Assembly: GCA_017402445.1 (NCBI GenBank)
Contig: JAFPME010000025.1
Span: forward strand, 1 to 41,074
Length of the DNA stretch: 41,074 nt
Direction of reading: 5' to 3'
From: Prevotella sp.
GTDB taxonomy: Bacteria > Bacteroidota > Bacteroidia > Bacteroidales > Bacteroidaceae
A model generated the notes under the pieces. That model saw nothing but the letters and a program-made list of their open reading frames with translations, was not told the DNA's origin and made no database searches. Positions 40,318-41,074 of the stretch are shown here, piece after piece. A program made the position numbers and the translations under genes. The stretch's first letter is position 1. The number at the start of each line of letters is the position of its first letter.

Positions 40318-40325
40318 TACCTTTG
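40318..40325 (+). promoter_or_regulatory. -7 box before tnpC
   Basis: TACCTTTG, 24 bp before the tnpC ATG, in the 110-bp gap after tnpB. It suggests that the transposase gene has its own promoter. No clear TTG at -33. Nothing else is seen in the gap. Confidence 0.5.
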
Positions 40326-40349
40326 CACTATATTAAAAAGGTACAAAGA

Positions 40350-41074
40350 ATGACTCAGGAAGAGATGCTTTCACAGATGGAATCTATGCTGCAGCCCCTG
40401 CAGCAAGTGAACGCATCCCAGACTGAGACCATCAGGAAGCTGACCCTGCAGAACGAGTCGCTACAATCCCGAATCAAGGAGCTGACGGCACAGGTCGCAT
40501 GGCTGAACCGCCAGCTCTTCGGTCGCAAGTCCGAGAAGCTCCCCATCATCGATCCAAGCTATCCAGACCTCTTTGCAGGAATGCTCCCTGATAATGCACA
40601 GCAGATTTCCGATTCCCGTGACCAGGCAGTGGAGAAAATCGTCAAGACTAAAGAAGAACGTCGTCAGGAGAAGAAGAACCGCATTATGATGGAGGACCTT
40701 CCTGTACTGGAGCAGGTGATTCTTACTCCCGATAATCTCGACGAGACACTATACAAGAAGATCGGCCAAGAGGTGACCCGCATCGTGGAGCACAAGCCCG
40801 GCCAGCTGTACATCAAGGAGATTATCCGTGAGAAGTGGGGCCTGAAGGACAACACCTTGACGGCTCCCGAGGGTATGAGCGGCGTGCTGATTGCCCCGAT
40901 GCCCCTGCTGCCCATCTACAAGGGTATCGCCGGAGCCAGCCTGCTGGCCGAGATACTGCTCCAGAAGTATGAGTACCACATGCCGTACTACCGCCAGATC
41001 AAGCAGTATAGCCACCTTGGCATGAAGGGTCTGACAGAAAGCACCGTGGACGGCTGGTTCAAGCAGACGATGGA
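40350..41074 (+). CDS. tnpC: IS66 family transposase TnpC (N-terminal part, cut by window end)
   Basis: 241 codons of an open frame that continues past the window. An N-terminal leucine-zipper-like helix (about 1-55) leads to FGRKSEK (57-63), the zinc-finger/linker region and the beginning of the DDE domain (PYYRQIKQYSHLGMKGLTESTVDGW). The KPGQLYIKEIIREKW segment is typical of IS66. No frameshift is visible in this part, so the element may still be active. Confidence 0.93.
   Translation, partial: MTQEEMLSQMESMLQPLQQVNASQTETIRKLTLQNESLQSRIKELTAQVAWLNRQLFGRKSEKLPIIDPSYPDLFAGMLPDNAQQISDSRDQAVEKIVKTKEERRQEKKNRIMMEDLPVLEQVILTPDNLDETLYKKIGQEVTRIVEHKPGQLYIKEIIREKWGLKDNTLTAPEGMSGVLIAPMPLLPIYKGIAGASLLAEILLQKYEYHMPYYRQIKQYSHLGMKGLTESTVDGWFKQTM

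Larger units (their letters stand above)
39495..41074 (+). mobile_element. IS66-family insertion sequence, left part
   Basis: Contains tnpA, tnpB and the start of tnpC in the standard IS66 order. The left end is probably 39495, which starts GTAACAG; IS66 ends characteristically begin GTAA. The right end lies beyond the window, so the expected 8-bp target duplication (candidate TACACGTT, 39487-39494) cannot be confirmed. Confidence 0.85.

Overview
This window looks like a chromosomal segment of a Bacteroidales bacterium, most probably a gut or rumen member of the Prevotellaceae. I infer this from Bacteroidetes-type promoter boxes (TAnnTTTG) in front of many genes, the scarcity of Shine-Dalgarno sequences, a type IX secretion gene (porQ) beside cmk, a TonB/ExbB/ExbD set with two ExbD copies, a secreted GH10 xylanase with a short basic C-terminal tail of Prevotella type, and the gene content overall. 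The genus is an inference; no rRNA is present. All promoter, hairpin and identity statements come from reading by eye.

Layout. Positions 1-340 hold two opposite promoters and a small repeat. 341-4364 carries a TtcA-type tRNA thiolase, then a leftward operon of two phenylacetate-CoA ligase paralogues and a tandem-ACT protein. 4564-8345 is recJ-recQ. 8552-11235 holds two peptidases (secreted C1-type and M24 aminopeptidase P). 11355-13514 has a patatin-like protein, a DUF805 membrane protein and trmD. 13515-14310 is a gene-free stretch with repeat element copy A. 14311-16566 is the xylanase; 16753-17793 is pheS. 17908-21368 is a compact leftward cluster: a fused SpmA-SpmB-like membrane protein, a lipoprotein L,D-transpeptidase, a secreted double-SH3 protein and a second L,D-transpeptidase. 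21507-24135 is lipoprotein-murB-MBL hydrolase; 24176-25063 is a YtxH/holin-like/small-protein operon; 25288-28941 holds a SPOR lipoprotein, ruvX, def and a large TPR protein. 28942-29582 is gene-free with repeat copy B. 29583-31549 is ptb-buk; 31907-33562 is porQ-cmk; 33670-36219 is tonB-polyprenyl synthase-tatD; then tRNA-Ser(GGA), exbB-small membrane protein-exbD-exbD, an Lrp regulator with a strong terminator, and the left part of an IS66-family insertion sequence cut by the window end.

How genes may work together. Ptb-Buk, and the PaaK pair if it runs in reverse, could release branched or aromatic acids from their CoA esters with ATP gain. TonB with ExbB/ExbD energises outer-membrane uptake, consistent with a glycan-degrading life. 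PorQ belongs to the secretion route that the xylanase tail may use. MurB, the two L,D-transpeptidases and SPOR proteins touch peptidoglycan.

The most striking non-genic signal is a 332-bp element present twice in inverted orientation (13713-14044 and 29072-29403), alignable without gaps at about 73% identity. In each copy five 17-bp palindromes are spaced by exactly 5 bp (22-bp period). The palindromes vary in sequence but mostly keep their symmetry. The SpmAB/transpeptidase/SH3 cluster is the best candidate for a little-described protein system.
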